NCBI GenBank assembly: GCA_030998225.1
Contig: JAPYXD010000704.1
Coordinates: 7,750,001-7,814,000 of the forward strand
Direction: 5' to 3'
Length of the DNA: 64,000 nucleotides
Source: Diplolepis rosae
Taxonomy: Eukaryota; Arthropoda; Insecta; Hymenoptera; Diplolepididae
Positions 41,011 to 53,900 of the stretch are shown piece by piece. The number at the start of each line of letters is the position of its first letter. Within the stretch, counting starts at the first letter, position 1. The notes below the pieces were generated by a model, which saw only the letters and a list, made by a program, of their open reading frames with translations, had not been told where the DNA came from and did not search any database. The position numbers and the translations under genes were made by a program.

Positions 41011-43590
41011 ACAATGGACGTCAGGACTGATATAAATGCACAAAAAGCCGCGTAATACGCGAGATCAAACAAAGTCTGGCCTAAATACGGTGGCAAAGTA
41101 TTGCGCGAGCACTTCGGACTCTGATTTTCAGTAAGGTGGCTGAGTAATGCGCGAGTTCAATGGACGTCAGGACTGATATAAATGAAAAAATAGCCGCGTA
41201 ATACGGAGATCAAACAAAGTCTGACCTAAATAAGGAGGCAAAGTAATGCGCGAATTCTTAGGAGTACAGAATTTTTATATAAAGTGGCAAAGTAATGCGC
41301 GAGCTCTTCGACTCAGATTTTCAGTAAGGTGGCTAAGTAATGCGCGAGTTCAATGGACGTCAGGACTGATATAAATGCAAAAATAGCCGCGTAATACGCG
41401 AGATCAAACAAAGTCTGACCTAAATAAGGAGGCAAAGTAATGCGCGAATTCTTAGGAGTACAGAATTTTTATATAAAGTGGCCAAGTAATGCGCGAGCTC
41501 TTCGGACTCTGGCTTAAAATTATGTGGCCAAGTAATTCGCGAGTTCAATGGACGTCAGGACTGATATAAATGCAAAAATAGCCGAGTAATACGCGAGATC
41601 AAACAAAGTCTGACCTAACTAAGGTGGCAAAGTAATGCGCGAATTCTTAGTACAGGATTTTTATATAAAGTGGCCAAGTAATGCGCGAGCTCTTCGGACT
41701 CTGGCTTAAAATTATGTGGCCAAGTAATGCGCGAGGTCAATGGACGTCAGGGCTGATATAAATGCACAAAAAGCCGCGTAATACGCGAGATCAAACAAAG
41801 TGTAACCTAAATAAGGTGGCAAAGTAATGCGCGAGCTCTTCGGACTCAGATTTTCAGTAAGGTGGCTAAGTAAAGCGCGAGTTCAATGGACGTCAGGACT
41901 GATATAAATGCAAAAATAGCCGCGTAATACGCGAGATCAAACAAAGTCTGACCTAAATAAGGAGGCAAAGTAATGCGCGAATTCTTAGGAGTACAGAATT
42001 TTTATATAAAGTGGCCAAGTAATGCGCGAGCTCTTCGGACTCTGGCTTAAAATTATGTGGCCAAGTAATTCGCGAGTTCAATGGACGTCAGGACTGATAT
42101 AAATGCAAAAATAGCCGCGTAATACGCGAGATCAAACAAAGTCTGACCTAAATAAGGAGGCAAAGTAATGCGCGAATTCTTAGGAGTACAGAATTTTTAT
42201 ATAAAGTGGCCAAGTAATGCGCGAGCTCTTCGGACTCTGGCTTAAAATTATGTGGCCAAGTAATTCGCGAGTTCAATGGACGTCAGGACTGATATAAATG
42301 CAAAAATAGCCGCGAAATACGCGAGATCAAACAAAAGTCTGACCTGAATAAGGCGGCCAAGTAATGCGCAAGCACTTCGAACTCAGATTTTCAGTAAGGT
42401 GGCCAAGTAATGCGCGAGTTCAATGGTCGTCAGGACTGATATAAATGCAAAAATAGCCGCGTAATACGCGAGGTCAAACAAAGTCTGACCTAAATAACGA
42501 GTCAAAGTAATGCGCGAGCACTTCTGACTCTGATTTTCAGTAAGGTGGCTGAGTAATGAGAGAGTTCAATGGACGTCAGGACTGATATAAATACAAAAAT
42601 AGCCGCGTAATACGCGAGATCAAACAAAGTCTGACCTAAATAAGGTGGCAAAGTAATGCGCGAATTCTTAGGAGTACAGAATTTTTATATAAAGTGGCCA
42701 AGTAATGCGCGAGCTCTTCGGACTCTGGCTTAAAATTATGTGGCCAAGTAATTCGCGAGATCAATGGACGTCAGGCCTGATATAAATGCAAAAATAGCCG
42801 CGTAATACGCGAGATCAAACAAAGTCTGACCTAAATAAGGTGGCAAAGTAATGCGCGAGCTCTTCGGACTCAGATTTTCAGTAAGGTGGCTAAGTAATGC
42901 GCGGAGTTCAATGGACGTCAGGACTGATATAAATGCAAAAATAGCCGCGAAATACGCGAGATCAAACAAAGTCTAACCTAAATAAGGTAGCAAAGTAATG
43001 CGCGAATTCTTAGTACAGAATTTTTATATAAAGTGGCCAAGTAATGCGCGAGCTCTTCGGACTCTGGCTTAAAATTATGTGGCCAAGTAATGCGCGAGTT
43101 CAATGGACGTCAGGACTGATATAAATGCAAAAATAGCCGCGTAATACGCGAGATCAAACAAAGTCTGACCTAAATAAGGTGGCAAAGTAATGCGCGAGCT
43201 CTTCGGACTCTGGCTTAAATTTATGTGGCCAAGTAATGCGCGAGTTCAATGGACGTCAGGACTGATATAAATGCACATAAAGCCGTGTAATACGCGAGAT
43301 CAAACAAAGTCTAACCTAAATAAGGTAGCAAAGTAATGCGCGAATTCTTAGTACAGAATTTTTATATAAAGTGGCCAAGTAATGCGCGAATCGTTAGGGG
43401 TATAAGAATTTTTATAAAGTGTCCAAAAAATAATAATTAACACGTAGGCTCCTTAGACTATGACCTGAATAAGGCGGCCAAGTAATGCGCAAGCACTTCG
43501 AACTCAGATTTTCAGTAAGGTGGCCAAGTAATGCGCGAGTTCAATGGTCGTCAGGACTGATATAAATGCAAAAATAGCCGCGTAATACGC

Positions 43591-43736
43591 GAGGTCAAAC
43601 AAAGTCTGACCTAAATAAGGTGGCAAAGTAATGCGCGAGCTCTTCGGACTCAGATTTTCAGTAAGGTGGCTAAGTAATGCGCGAGTTCAATGGACGTCAG
43701 GACTGATATAAATGCAAAAATAGCCGCGTAATACGC
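43591..43736 (+). repeat. Representative 146-bp higher-order unit (C-A'-B)
   Basis: Measured between successive GAGGTCAAAC landmarks, the period is 146 bp: one C tail, one A' subunit (CGGACTCAGATTTTCAGTAAG) and one B subunit. This trimer is most common between about 41 and 53 kb, where it alternates with 195-bp D-A-B-C tetramers. It lacks the D or E/F subunits present in the other flavours. Confidence 0.85.
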
Positions 43737-46700
43737 GAGGTCAAACAAAGTCTGACCTAAATAAGGTGGCAAAGTAATGCGCGAATTCATAGGAGTACAG
43801 AATTTTTATATAAAGTGGCCAAGTAATGCGCGAGCTCTTCGGACTCTGGCTTAAAATTATGTGGCCAAGTAATTCGCGAGTTCAATGGACGTCAGGACTG
43901 ATATAAATGCAAAAATAGCCGCGTAATACGCGAGATCAAACAAAGTCTGACCTAAATAAGGTGGCAAAGTAATGCGCGAGCTCTTCGGACTCAGATTTTC
44001 AGTAAGGTGGCCAAGTAATGCGCGAGTTCAATGGACGTCAGGACTGATATAAATGCAAAAATAGCCGCGTAATACGCGAGATCAAACAAAGTCTGACCTA
44101 AATAAGGTAGCGAAGTAATGCGCGAATTCTTAGTACAGAATTTTTATATAAAGTGGCCAAGTAATGCGCGAGCTCTTCGGACTCTGGCTTAAAATTATGT
44201 GGCCAAGTAATGCGCGAGGACAATGGACGTCAGGGCTGATATAAATGCACAAAAAGCCAGGTAATACGCGAGATCAAACAAAGTGTAACCTAAATAAGGT
44301 GGCAAAGTAATGCGCGAGCTCTTCGGACTCAGATTTTCAGTAAGGTGGCTGAGTAATGCGCGAGTTCAATGGACGTCAGGACTGATATAAATGCAAAAAT
44401 AGCCGCGTAATACGCGAGATCAAACAAAGTCTGACCTAAATAAGGAGGCAAAGTAATGCGCGAATTCTTAGGAGTACAGAATTTTTATATAAAGTGGCCA
44501 AGTAATGCGCGAGCTCTTCGGACTCTGGCTTAAAATTATGTGGCCAAGTAATTCGCGAGTTCAATGGACGTCAGGACTGATATAAATGCAAAAATAGCCG
44601 CGTAATACGCGAGATCAAACAAAGTCTGACCTAAATAAGGAGGCAAAGTAATGCGCGAATTCTTAGGAGTACAGAATTTTTATATAAAGTGGCCAAGTAA
44701 TGCGCGAGCTCTTCGGACTCTGGCTTAAAATTATGTGGCCAAGTAATGCGCGAGTTCAATGGACGTCAGGACTGATATAAATGCAAAAATAGCCGCGAAA
44801 TACGCGAGATCAAATGAAGTCTGACCTGAATAAGGCGGCCAAGTAATGCGCAAGCACTTCGAACTCAGATTTTCAGTAAGGTGGCCAAGTAATGCGCGAG
44901 TTCAATGGTCGTCAGGACTGATATAAATGCAAAAATAGCCGCGTAATACGCGAGGTCAAACAAAAGTCTGACCTAAATAAGGTGGCAAAGTAATGCGCGA
45001 GCTCTTCGGACTCAGATTTTCAGTAAGGTGGCCAAGTAATGCGCGAGTTCAATGGACGTCAGGACTGATATAAATGCAAAAATAGCCGCGTAATACGCGA
45101 GATCAAACAAAGTCAGACCTAAATAAGGTGGCAAAGTAATGCGCGAATTCTTAGGAGTACAGAATTTTTATATAAAGTGGCCAAGTAATGCGCGAGCTCT
45201 TCGGACTCTGGCTTAAAATTATGTGGCCAAGTAATTCGCGAGTTCAATGGACGTCAGGACTGATATAAATGCAAAAATAGCCGCGTAATACGCGAGATCA
45301 AACAAAGTCTGACCTAAATAAGGTGGCAAAGTAATGCGCGAGCTCTTCGGACTCAGATTTTCAGTAAGGTGGCTAAGTAATGCGCGAGTTCAATGGACGT
45401 CAGGACTGATATAAATGCAAAAATAGCCGCGAAATACGCGAGATCAAACAAAGTCTAACCTAAATAAGGTAGCAAAGTAATGCGCGAATTCTTAGTACAG
45501 AATTTTTATATAAAGTGGCCAAGTAATGCGCGAGCTCTTCGGACTCTGGCTTAAAATTATGTGGCCAAGTAATTCGCGAGTTCAATGGACGTCAGGACTG
45601 ATATAAATGCAAAAATAGCCGCGTAATACGCGAGATCAAACAAAGTCTGACCTAAATAAGGTGGCAAAGTAATGCGCGAGCTCTTCGGACTTTGGCTTAA
45701 AATTATGTGGCCAAGTAATGCGCGAGTTCAATGGACGTCAGGACTGATATAAATGCACAAAAAGCCGTGTAATACGCGAGATCAAACAAAGTCTAACCTA
45801 AATAAGGTAGCAAAGTAATGCGCGAATTCTTAGTACAGAATTTTTATATAAAGTGGCCAAGTAATGCGCGAATCGTTAGGGGTATAAGAATTTTTATAAA
45901 GTGTCCAAAAAATAATAATTAACACGTAGGCTCCTTAGACTATGACCTGAATAAGGCGGCCAAGTAATGCGCAAGCACTTCGAACTCAGATTTTCAGTAA
46001 GGTGGCCAAGTAATGCGCGAGTTCAATGGACGTCAGGACTGATATAAATGCAAAAATAGCCGCGTAATACGCGAGGTCAAACAAAGTCTGACCTAAATAA
46101 GGTGGCAAAGTAATGCGCGAGCTCTTCGGACTCAGATTTTAATTAAGGTGGCCAAGTAATGCGCGAGTTCAATGGACGTCAGGACTGATATAAATGCAAA
46201 AATAGCCGCGTAATACGGAGATCAAACAAAGTCTGACCTAAATAAGGAGGCAAAGTAATGCGCGAATTCTTAGGAGTACAGAATTTTTATATAAAGTGGC
46301 CAAGTAATGCGCGAGCTCTTCGGACTCTGGCTTAAAATTATGTGGCCAAGTAATTCGCGAGTTCAATGGACGTCAGGACTGATATAAATGCAAAAATAGC
46401 CGCGTTATACGCGAGATCAAACAAAGTCTGACCTAAATAAGGTGGCAAAGTAATGCGCGAGCTCTTCGGACTCTGGCTTAAAATTATGTGGCCAAGTAAT
46501 TCGCGAGTTCAATGGACGTCAGGACTGATATAAATGCAAAAATAGCCGCGAAATACGCGAGATCAAACAAAGTCTGACCTGAATAAGGCGGCCAAGTAAT
46601 GCGCAAGCACTTCGAACTCAGATTTTCAGTAAGGTGGCCAAGTAATGCGCGAGTTCAATGGTCGTCAGGACTGATATAAATGCAAAAATAGCCGCGTAAT

Positions 46701-47715
46701 ACGCGAGGTCAAACAAAGTCTGACCTAAATAAGGTGGCAAAGTAATGCGCGAGCTCTTCGGACTCTGTTTTTAAATTAGGTGGCTGAGTAATGCGCGAGT
46801 TCAATGGACGTCAGGACTGATATAAATGCAAAAATAGCCGCGTAATACGCGAGATCAAACGAAGTCTGACCTAAATAAGGTGGCAAAGTAATGCGCGAAT
46901 TCTTAGGCGTACAGAATTTTTATATAAAGTGGCCAAGTAATGCGCGAGCTCTTCGGACTCTGGCTTAAAATTATGTGGCCAAGTAATTCGCGAGTTCAAT
47001 GGACGTCAGGACTGATATAAATGCAAAAATAGCCGCGTAATACGCGAGATCAAACAAAGTCTGACCTAAATAAGGTGGCAAAGTAATGCGCGAGCTCTTC
47101 GGACTCAGATTTTCAGTAAGGTGGCTGAGTAATGCGCGAGTTCAATGGACGTCAGGACTGATATAAATGCAAAAATAGCCGCGTAATACGCGAGATCAAA
47201 CAAAGTCTGACCTAAATATGTGAGCGAAGTAATGCTCGAATTCTTAGTACAGAATTTTTATATAAAGTGGCCAAGTAATGCGCGAGCTCTTCGGACTCTG
47301 GCTTAAAATTATGTGGCCAAGTAATGCGCGAGGACAATGGACGTCAGGGCTGATATAAATGCACAAAAAAGCCGCGTAATACGCGAGATCAAACAAAGTG
47401 TAACCTAAATAAGGTGGCAAAGTAATGCGCGAGCTCTTCGGACTCAGATTTTCAGTATGGTGGATTATTAATGGGCGAGTTCAATGGACGTCAGGACTGA
47501 TATAAATGCAAAAATAGCCGCGTAATACGCGAGATCAAACAAAGTCTGACCTAAATAAGGAGGCAAAGTAATGCGCGAATTCTTAGGAGTACAGAATTTT
47601 TATATAAAGTGGCCAAGTAATGCGCGAGCTCTTCGGACTCTGGCTTAAAATTATGTGGCCAAGTAATGCGCGAGTTCAATGGACGTCAGGACTGATATAA
47701 ATGCAAAAATAGCCG

Positions 47716-47910
47716 CGTAATACGCGAGATCAAACAAAGTCTGACCTAAATAAGGAGGCAAAGTAATGCGCGAATTCTTAGGAGTACAGAATTTTTATAT
47801 AAAGTGGCCAAGTAATGCGCGAGCTCTTCGGACTCTGGCTTAAAATTATGTGGCCAAGTAATTCGCGAGTTCAATGGACGTCAGGACTGATATAAATGCA
47901 AAAATAGCCG
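47716..47910 (+). repeat. Representative 195-bp higher-order unit (C-D-A-B)
   Basis: The landmark CGTAATACGC occurs at 47,521 and 47,716, and its variant CGAAATACGC at 47,911, a period of exactly 195 bp. The unit contains C, D, A and B subunits. Where D carries TTAGTACAG instead of TTAGGAGTACAG the period falls to 192 bp. Both D variants are widespread, so the 3-bp indel is an old polymorphism inside the array. Confidence 0.88.
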
Positions 47911-50900
47911 CGAAATACGCGAGATCAAACGAAGTCTGACCTGAATAAGGCGGCCAAGTAATGCGCAAGCACTTCGAACTCAGATTTTCAGTAAGGTGGC
48001 CAAGTAATGCGCGAGTTCAATGGTCGTCAGGACTGATATAAATGCAAAAATAGCCGCGTAATACGCGAGGTCAAACAAAGTCTGACCTAAATAAGGTGGC
48101 AAAGTAATGCGCGAGCTCTTCGGACTCAGATTTTCAGTAAGGTGGCTAAGTAATGCGCGAGTTCAATGGACGTCAGGACTGATATAAATGCAAAAATAGC
48201 CGCGTAATACGCGAGATCAGACAAAGTCTGACCTAAATAAGGTGGCAAAGTAATGCGCGAATTCTTAGGAGTACAGAATTTTTATATAAAGTGGCCAAGT
48301 AATGCGCGAGCTCTTCGGACTCTGGCTTAAAATTATGTGGCCAAGTAATTCGCGAGTTCAATGGACGTCAGGACTGATATAAATGCAAAAATAGCAGCGT
48401 TATACGCGAGATCAAACAAAGTCTAACCTAAATAAGGTGGCAAAGTAATGCGCGAGCACTTCGGACTCAGATTTTCAGTAAGGTGGCCAAGTAATGCTCG
48501 GGTTCAATGGACGTCAGGACTGATATAAATGCAAAAATAGCCGCGAAATACGCGAGATCAAACAAAGTCTAACCTAAATAAGGTGGCAAAGTAATGCGCG
48601 AATTCTTAGTACAGAATTTTTATATAAAGTGGCCAAGTAATGCGCGAGCTCTTCGGACTCTGGCTTAAAATTATGTGGCCAAGTAATGCGCGAGTTCAAT
48701 GGACGTCAGGACTGATATAAATGCAAAAATAGCCGCGTAATACGCGAGATCAAACAAAGTCTGACCTAAATAAGGTGGCAAAGTAATGTGCGAATTCTTA
48801 GTACAGGATTTTTATATAAAGTGGCCAAGTAATGCGCGAGCTCTTCGGACTCTGGCTTAAAATTATGTGGCCAAGTAATGCGCGAGGACAATGGACGTCA
48901 GGGCTGATATAAATGCACAAAAAGCCGCGTAATACGCGAGATCAAACAAAGTGTAACCTAAATAACGTGGCATAGTAACGCGCGATCACTTCGGAATCTT
49001 TTTTTCAGTAAGGTGGCCAAGTATTGCGCGAGTTCAATGGACGTCAGGACTGATATAAATGCAAAAATAGCCGCGTAATACGCGAGATCAAACAAAGTCT
49101 GACCTAAATAAGGAGGCAAAGTAATGCGCGAATTCTTAGGAGTACAGAATTTTTATATAAAGTGGCCAAGTAATGCGCGAGCTCTTCGGACTCTGGCTTA
49201 AAATTATGTGGCCAAGTAATTCGCGAGTTCAATGGACGTCAGGACTGATATAAATGCAAAAAATAGCCGCGTAATACGCGAGATCAAACAAAGTCTGACC
49301 TAAATAAGGAGGCAAAGTAATGCGCGAATTCTTAGGAGTACAGAATTTTTATATAAAGTGGCCAAGTAATGCGCGAGCTCTTCGGACTCTGGCTTAAAAT
49401 TATGTGGCCAAGTAATTCGCGAGTTCAATGGACGTCAGGACTGATATAAATGCAAAAATAGCCGCGAAATACGCGAGATCAAACAAAGTCTGACCTGAAT
49501 AAGGCGGCCAAGTAATGCGCAAGCACTTCGAACTCAGATTTTCAGTAAGGTGGCCAAGTAATGCGCGAGTTCAATGGTCGTCAGGACTGATATAAATGCA
49601 AAAATAGCCGCGTAATACGCGAGGTCAAACAAAGTCTGACCTAAATAAGGTGGCAAAGTAATGCGCGAGCTCTTCGGACTCAGATTTTCAGTAAGGTGGC
49701 CAAGTAATGCGCGAGTTCAATGGACGTCAGGACTGATATAACTGCAAAAATAGCCGCGTAATACGCGATATCAAACAAAGTCTGACCTAAATAAGGTGGC
49801 AAAGTAATGCGCGAATTCTTAGGAGTACAGAATTTTTATATAAAGTGGCCAAGTAATGCGCGAGCTCTTCGGACTCTGGCTTAAAATTATGTGGCCAAGT
49901 AATTCGCGAGTTCAATGGACGTCAGGACTGATGTAAATGCAAAAATAGCCGCGTAATACGCGAGATCAAACAAAGTCTGACCTAAATAAGGTGGCAAAGT
50001 AATGCGCGAGCTCTTCGGACTCTGATTTTCAGTAAGGTGGCTAAGTAATGCGCGAGTTCAATGGACGTCAGGACTGATGTAAATGCAAAAATAGCCGCGA
50101 AATACGCGAGATCAAACAAAGTCTAACCTAAATAAGGTGGCAAAGTAATGCGCGAATTCTTAGTACAGAATTTTTATATAAAGTGGCCAAGTAATGCGCG
50201 AGCTCTTCGGACTCTGGCTTAAAATTATGTGGCCAAGTAATTCGCGAGTTCAATGGACGTCAGGACTGATATAAATGCAAAAATAGCCGCGTAATACGCG
50301 AGATCAAACAAAGTCTGACCTAAATAAGGTGGCAAAGTAATGCGCGAGCTCTTCGGACTTTGGCTTAAAATTATGTGGCCAATTATTGCGCGAGTTCTAT
50401 TGACGTCAGGTCTGATATAATTTCACATAAAGCCGTGTAATACGCGAGATCAAACAAAGTCTAACCTAAATAAGGTAGCAAAGTAATGCGCGAATTCTTA
50501 GTACAGAATTTTTATATAAAGTGGCCAAGTAATGCGCGAATCGTTAGGGGTATAAGAATTTTTATAAAGTGTCCAAAAAATAATAATTAACACGTAGGCT
50601 CCTTAGACTATGACCTGAATAAGGTGGCAAAGTAATGCGCGAGCTCTTCGGACTCAGATTTTCAGTAAGGTGTCTAAGTAATGCGCGAGTTCAATGGACG
50701 TCAGGACTGATATAAATGCAAAAATAGCCGCGTAATACGGAGATCAAACAAAGTCTGACCTAAATAAGGAGGCAAAGTAATGCGCGAATTCTTAGGAGAA
50801 CATAATTATTATATAAAGTGGCCAAGTAATGCGCGAGCTCTTCGGACTCTGGCTTAAAATTATGTGGCCAAGTAATTCGCGAGTTCAATGGACGTCAGGA

Positions 50901-53900
50901 CTCATATAAATGCAAAAATAGCCGCGTAATACGCGAGATCAAACGAAATCTGACCTAAATAAGGAGGCAAAGTAATGCGCGAATTCTTAGGAGTACAGAA
51001 TTTTTATATAAATTGGCCAAGTAATGCGCGAGCTCTTCGGACTCTGGCTTAAAATTATGTGGCCAAGTAATTCGCGAGTTCAATGGACGTCAGGACTGAT
51101 ATAAATGCAAAAATAGCCACGAAATACGCGAGATCAAACGAAGTCTGACCTGAATAAGGCGGCCAAGTAATGCGCAAGCACTTCGAACTCAGATTTTCAG
51201 TAAGGTGGCCAAGTAATGCGCGAGTTCAATGGTCGTCAGGACTGATATAAATGCAAAAATAGCCGCGTAATATGCGAGTTCAAACAAAGTCTGACCTAAA
51301 TAAGGTGGCAAAGTAATGCGCGAGAACTTCGGACTCAGATTTTCAGTAAGGTGGCTGAGTAATGCGCGAGTTCAATGGACTTAAGGACTGATATAAATGC
51401 AAAAATAGCCGCGTAATACGCGAGATCAAACAAAGTCTGACCTAAATAAGGTGGCAAAGTAATGCGCGAATTCTTAGGAGTACAGAATTTTTATATAAAG
51501 TGGCCAAGTAATGCGCGAGCTCTTCGGACTCTGGCTTAAAATTATGTGGCCAAGTAATGCGCGAGGACAATGGACGTCAGGGCTGATATAAATGCACAAA
51601 AAGCCGCGTAATACGCGAGATCAAACAAAGTGTGACCTAAATAAGGTGTCAAAGTAATGCACGAGCTCGTAGGACTCAGATTTTCAGTAAGGTGGCCAAG
51701 TATTGCGCGAGTTCAATGGACGTCAGGACTGATATAAATGCAAAAATAGCCGCGTAATACGCGAGATCAAACAAAGTCTGACCTAAATAAGGAGGCAAAG
51801 TAATGCGCGAATTCTTAGGAGTACAGAATTTTTATATAAAGTGGCCAAGTAATGCGCGAGCTCTTCGGACTCTGGCTTAAAATTATGTGGCCAAGTAATT
51901 CGCGAGTTCAATGGACGTCAGGACTGATATAAATGCAAAAATAGCCGCGTAATACGCGAGATCAAACAAAGTCTGACCTAAATAAGGAGGCAAAGTAATG
52001 CGCGAATTCTTAGGAGTACAGAATTTTTATATAAAGTGGCCAAGTAATGCGCGAGCTCTTCGGACTCTGGCTTAAAATTATGTGGCCAAGTAATTCGCGA
52101 GTTCAATGGACGTCAGGACTGATATAAATGCACAAATAGCCGCGAAATACTCGAGATCGAACAAAGTCTGACCTGAATAAGGCGGCCAAGTAATGCGCAA
52201 GCACTTCGAACTCAGATTTTCAGTAAGGTGGCCAAGTAATGCGCGAGTTCAATGGTCGTCAGGACTGATATAAATGCAAAAATAGCCGCGTAATACGCGA
52301 GGTCAAACAAAGTCTGACCTAAATAAGGTGGCAAAGTAATGCGCGAGCTCTTCGGACTCAGATTTTCAGTAATGTGGCTAAGTAATGCGCGAGTTCAATG
52401 GACGTCAGGACTGATATAAATGCAAAAATAGCCGCGTAATACGCGAGGTCAAACAAAGTCTGACCTAAATAAGGTGGCAAAGTAATGCGCGAATTCTTAG
52501 GAGTACAGAATTTTTATATAAAGTGGCCAAGTAATGCGCGAGCTCTTCGGACTCTGGCTTAAAATTATGTGGCCAAGTAATTCGCGAGTTCAATGGACGT
52601 CAGGCCTGATATAAATGCAAAAATAGCCGCGTAATACGCGAGATCAAACAAAGTCTGACCTAAATAAGGTGGCAAAGTAATGCGCGAGCTCTTCGGACTC
52701 AGATTTTCAGTAAGGTGGCTAAGTAATGCGCGAGTTCAATGGACGTCAGGACTGATATAAATGCAAAAATAGCCGCGAAATACGCGAGATCAAACAAAGT
52801 CTGACCTGAATAAGGCGGCCAAGTAATGCGCAAGCACTTCGAACTCAGATTTTCAGTAAGGTGGCCAAGTAATGCGCGAGTTCAATGGACGTCAGGACTG
52901 ATATAAATGAAAAAATAGCCGCGTAATACGCGAGGTCACACAAAGTCTGACCTAAATAAGGTGGCAAAGTAATGCGCGAGCTCTTCGGACTCAGATTTTC
53001 AGTAAGGTGGCTGAGTAATGCGCGAGTTCAATGGACGTCAGGACTGATATAAATGCAAAAATAGCCGCGTAATACGCGAGATCAAACAAAGTCTGACCTA
53101 AATAAGGAGGCAAAGTAATGCGCGAATTCTTAGTACAGAATTTTTATATAAAGTGGCCAAGTAATGCGCGAGCTCTTCGGACTCTGGCTTAAAATTATGT
53201 GGCCAAGTAATTCGCGAGTTCAATGGACGTCAGGACTGATATAAATGTAAAAATAGCCGCGTAATACGCGAGATCAAACAAAGTCTGACCTAAATAAGGT
53301 GGCAAATTAATGCGCGAATTCTTAGTACAGGATTTTTATATAAAGTGGCCAAGTAATGCGCGAGCTCTTCGGACTCTGGCTTAAAATTATGTGGCCAAGT
53401 AATGCGCTAGTTCAATGGACGTCAGGACTGATATAAATGCACAAGAAGCCGCGTAATACGCGAGATCAAACAAAGTCTGACCTAAATAAGGTGGCAAAGT
53501 AATGCGCGAATTCTTAGTACAGAATTTTTATATAAAGTGGCCAAGTAATGCGCGAGTTCAATGGACGTCAGGACTGATATAAATGCAAAAATAGGTGCGT
53601 AATACGCGAGTTGAACGAAGTCTTACCTGAAAAGAGTGGCCAAGTAATGCGCGAATTCTTAGGGGTATAAGAATTTTTATAAAGTGGCCAAAAAATAATA
53701 ATTAACACGTAGGCTCCTTAGACTATGACCTGAATAAAGCGGCCAAGTAATGCGCGAGCTCTTCGGACTCTGGCTTAAAATTATGTGGCCAAGTAATGCG
53801 CGAGTTCAATGGACGTCAGGACTGATATAAATGCAAAAATAGCCGCGTAATACGCGAGATCAAACGATGTCTGACCTAAATAAGGTGGCAAAGTAATGCG

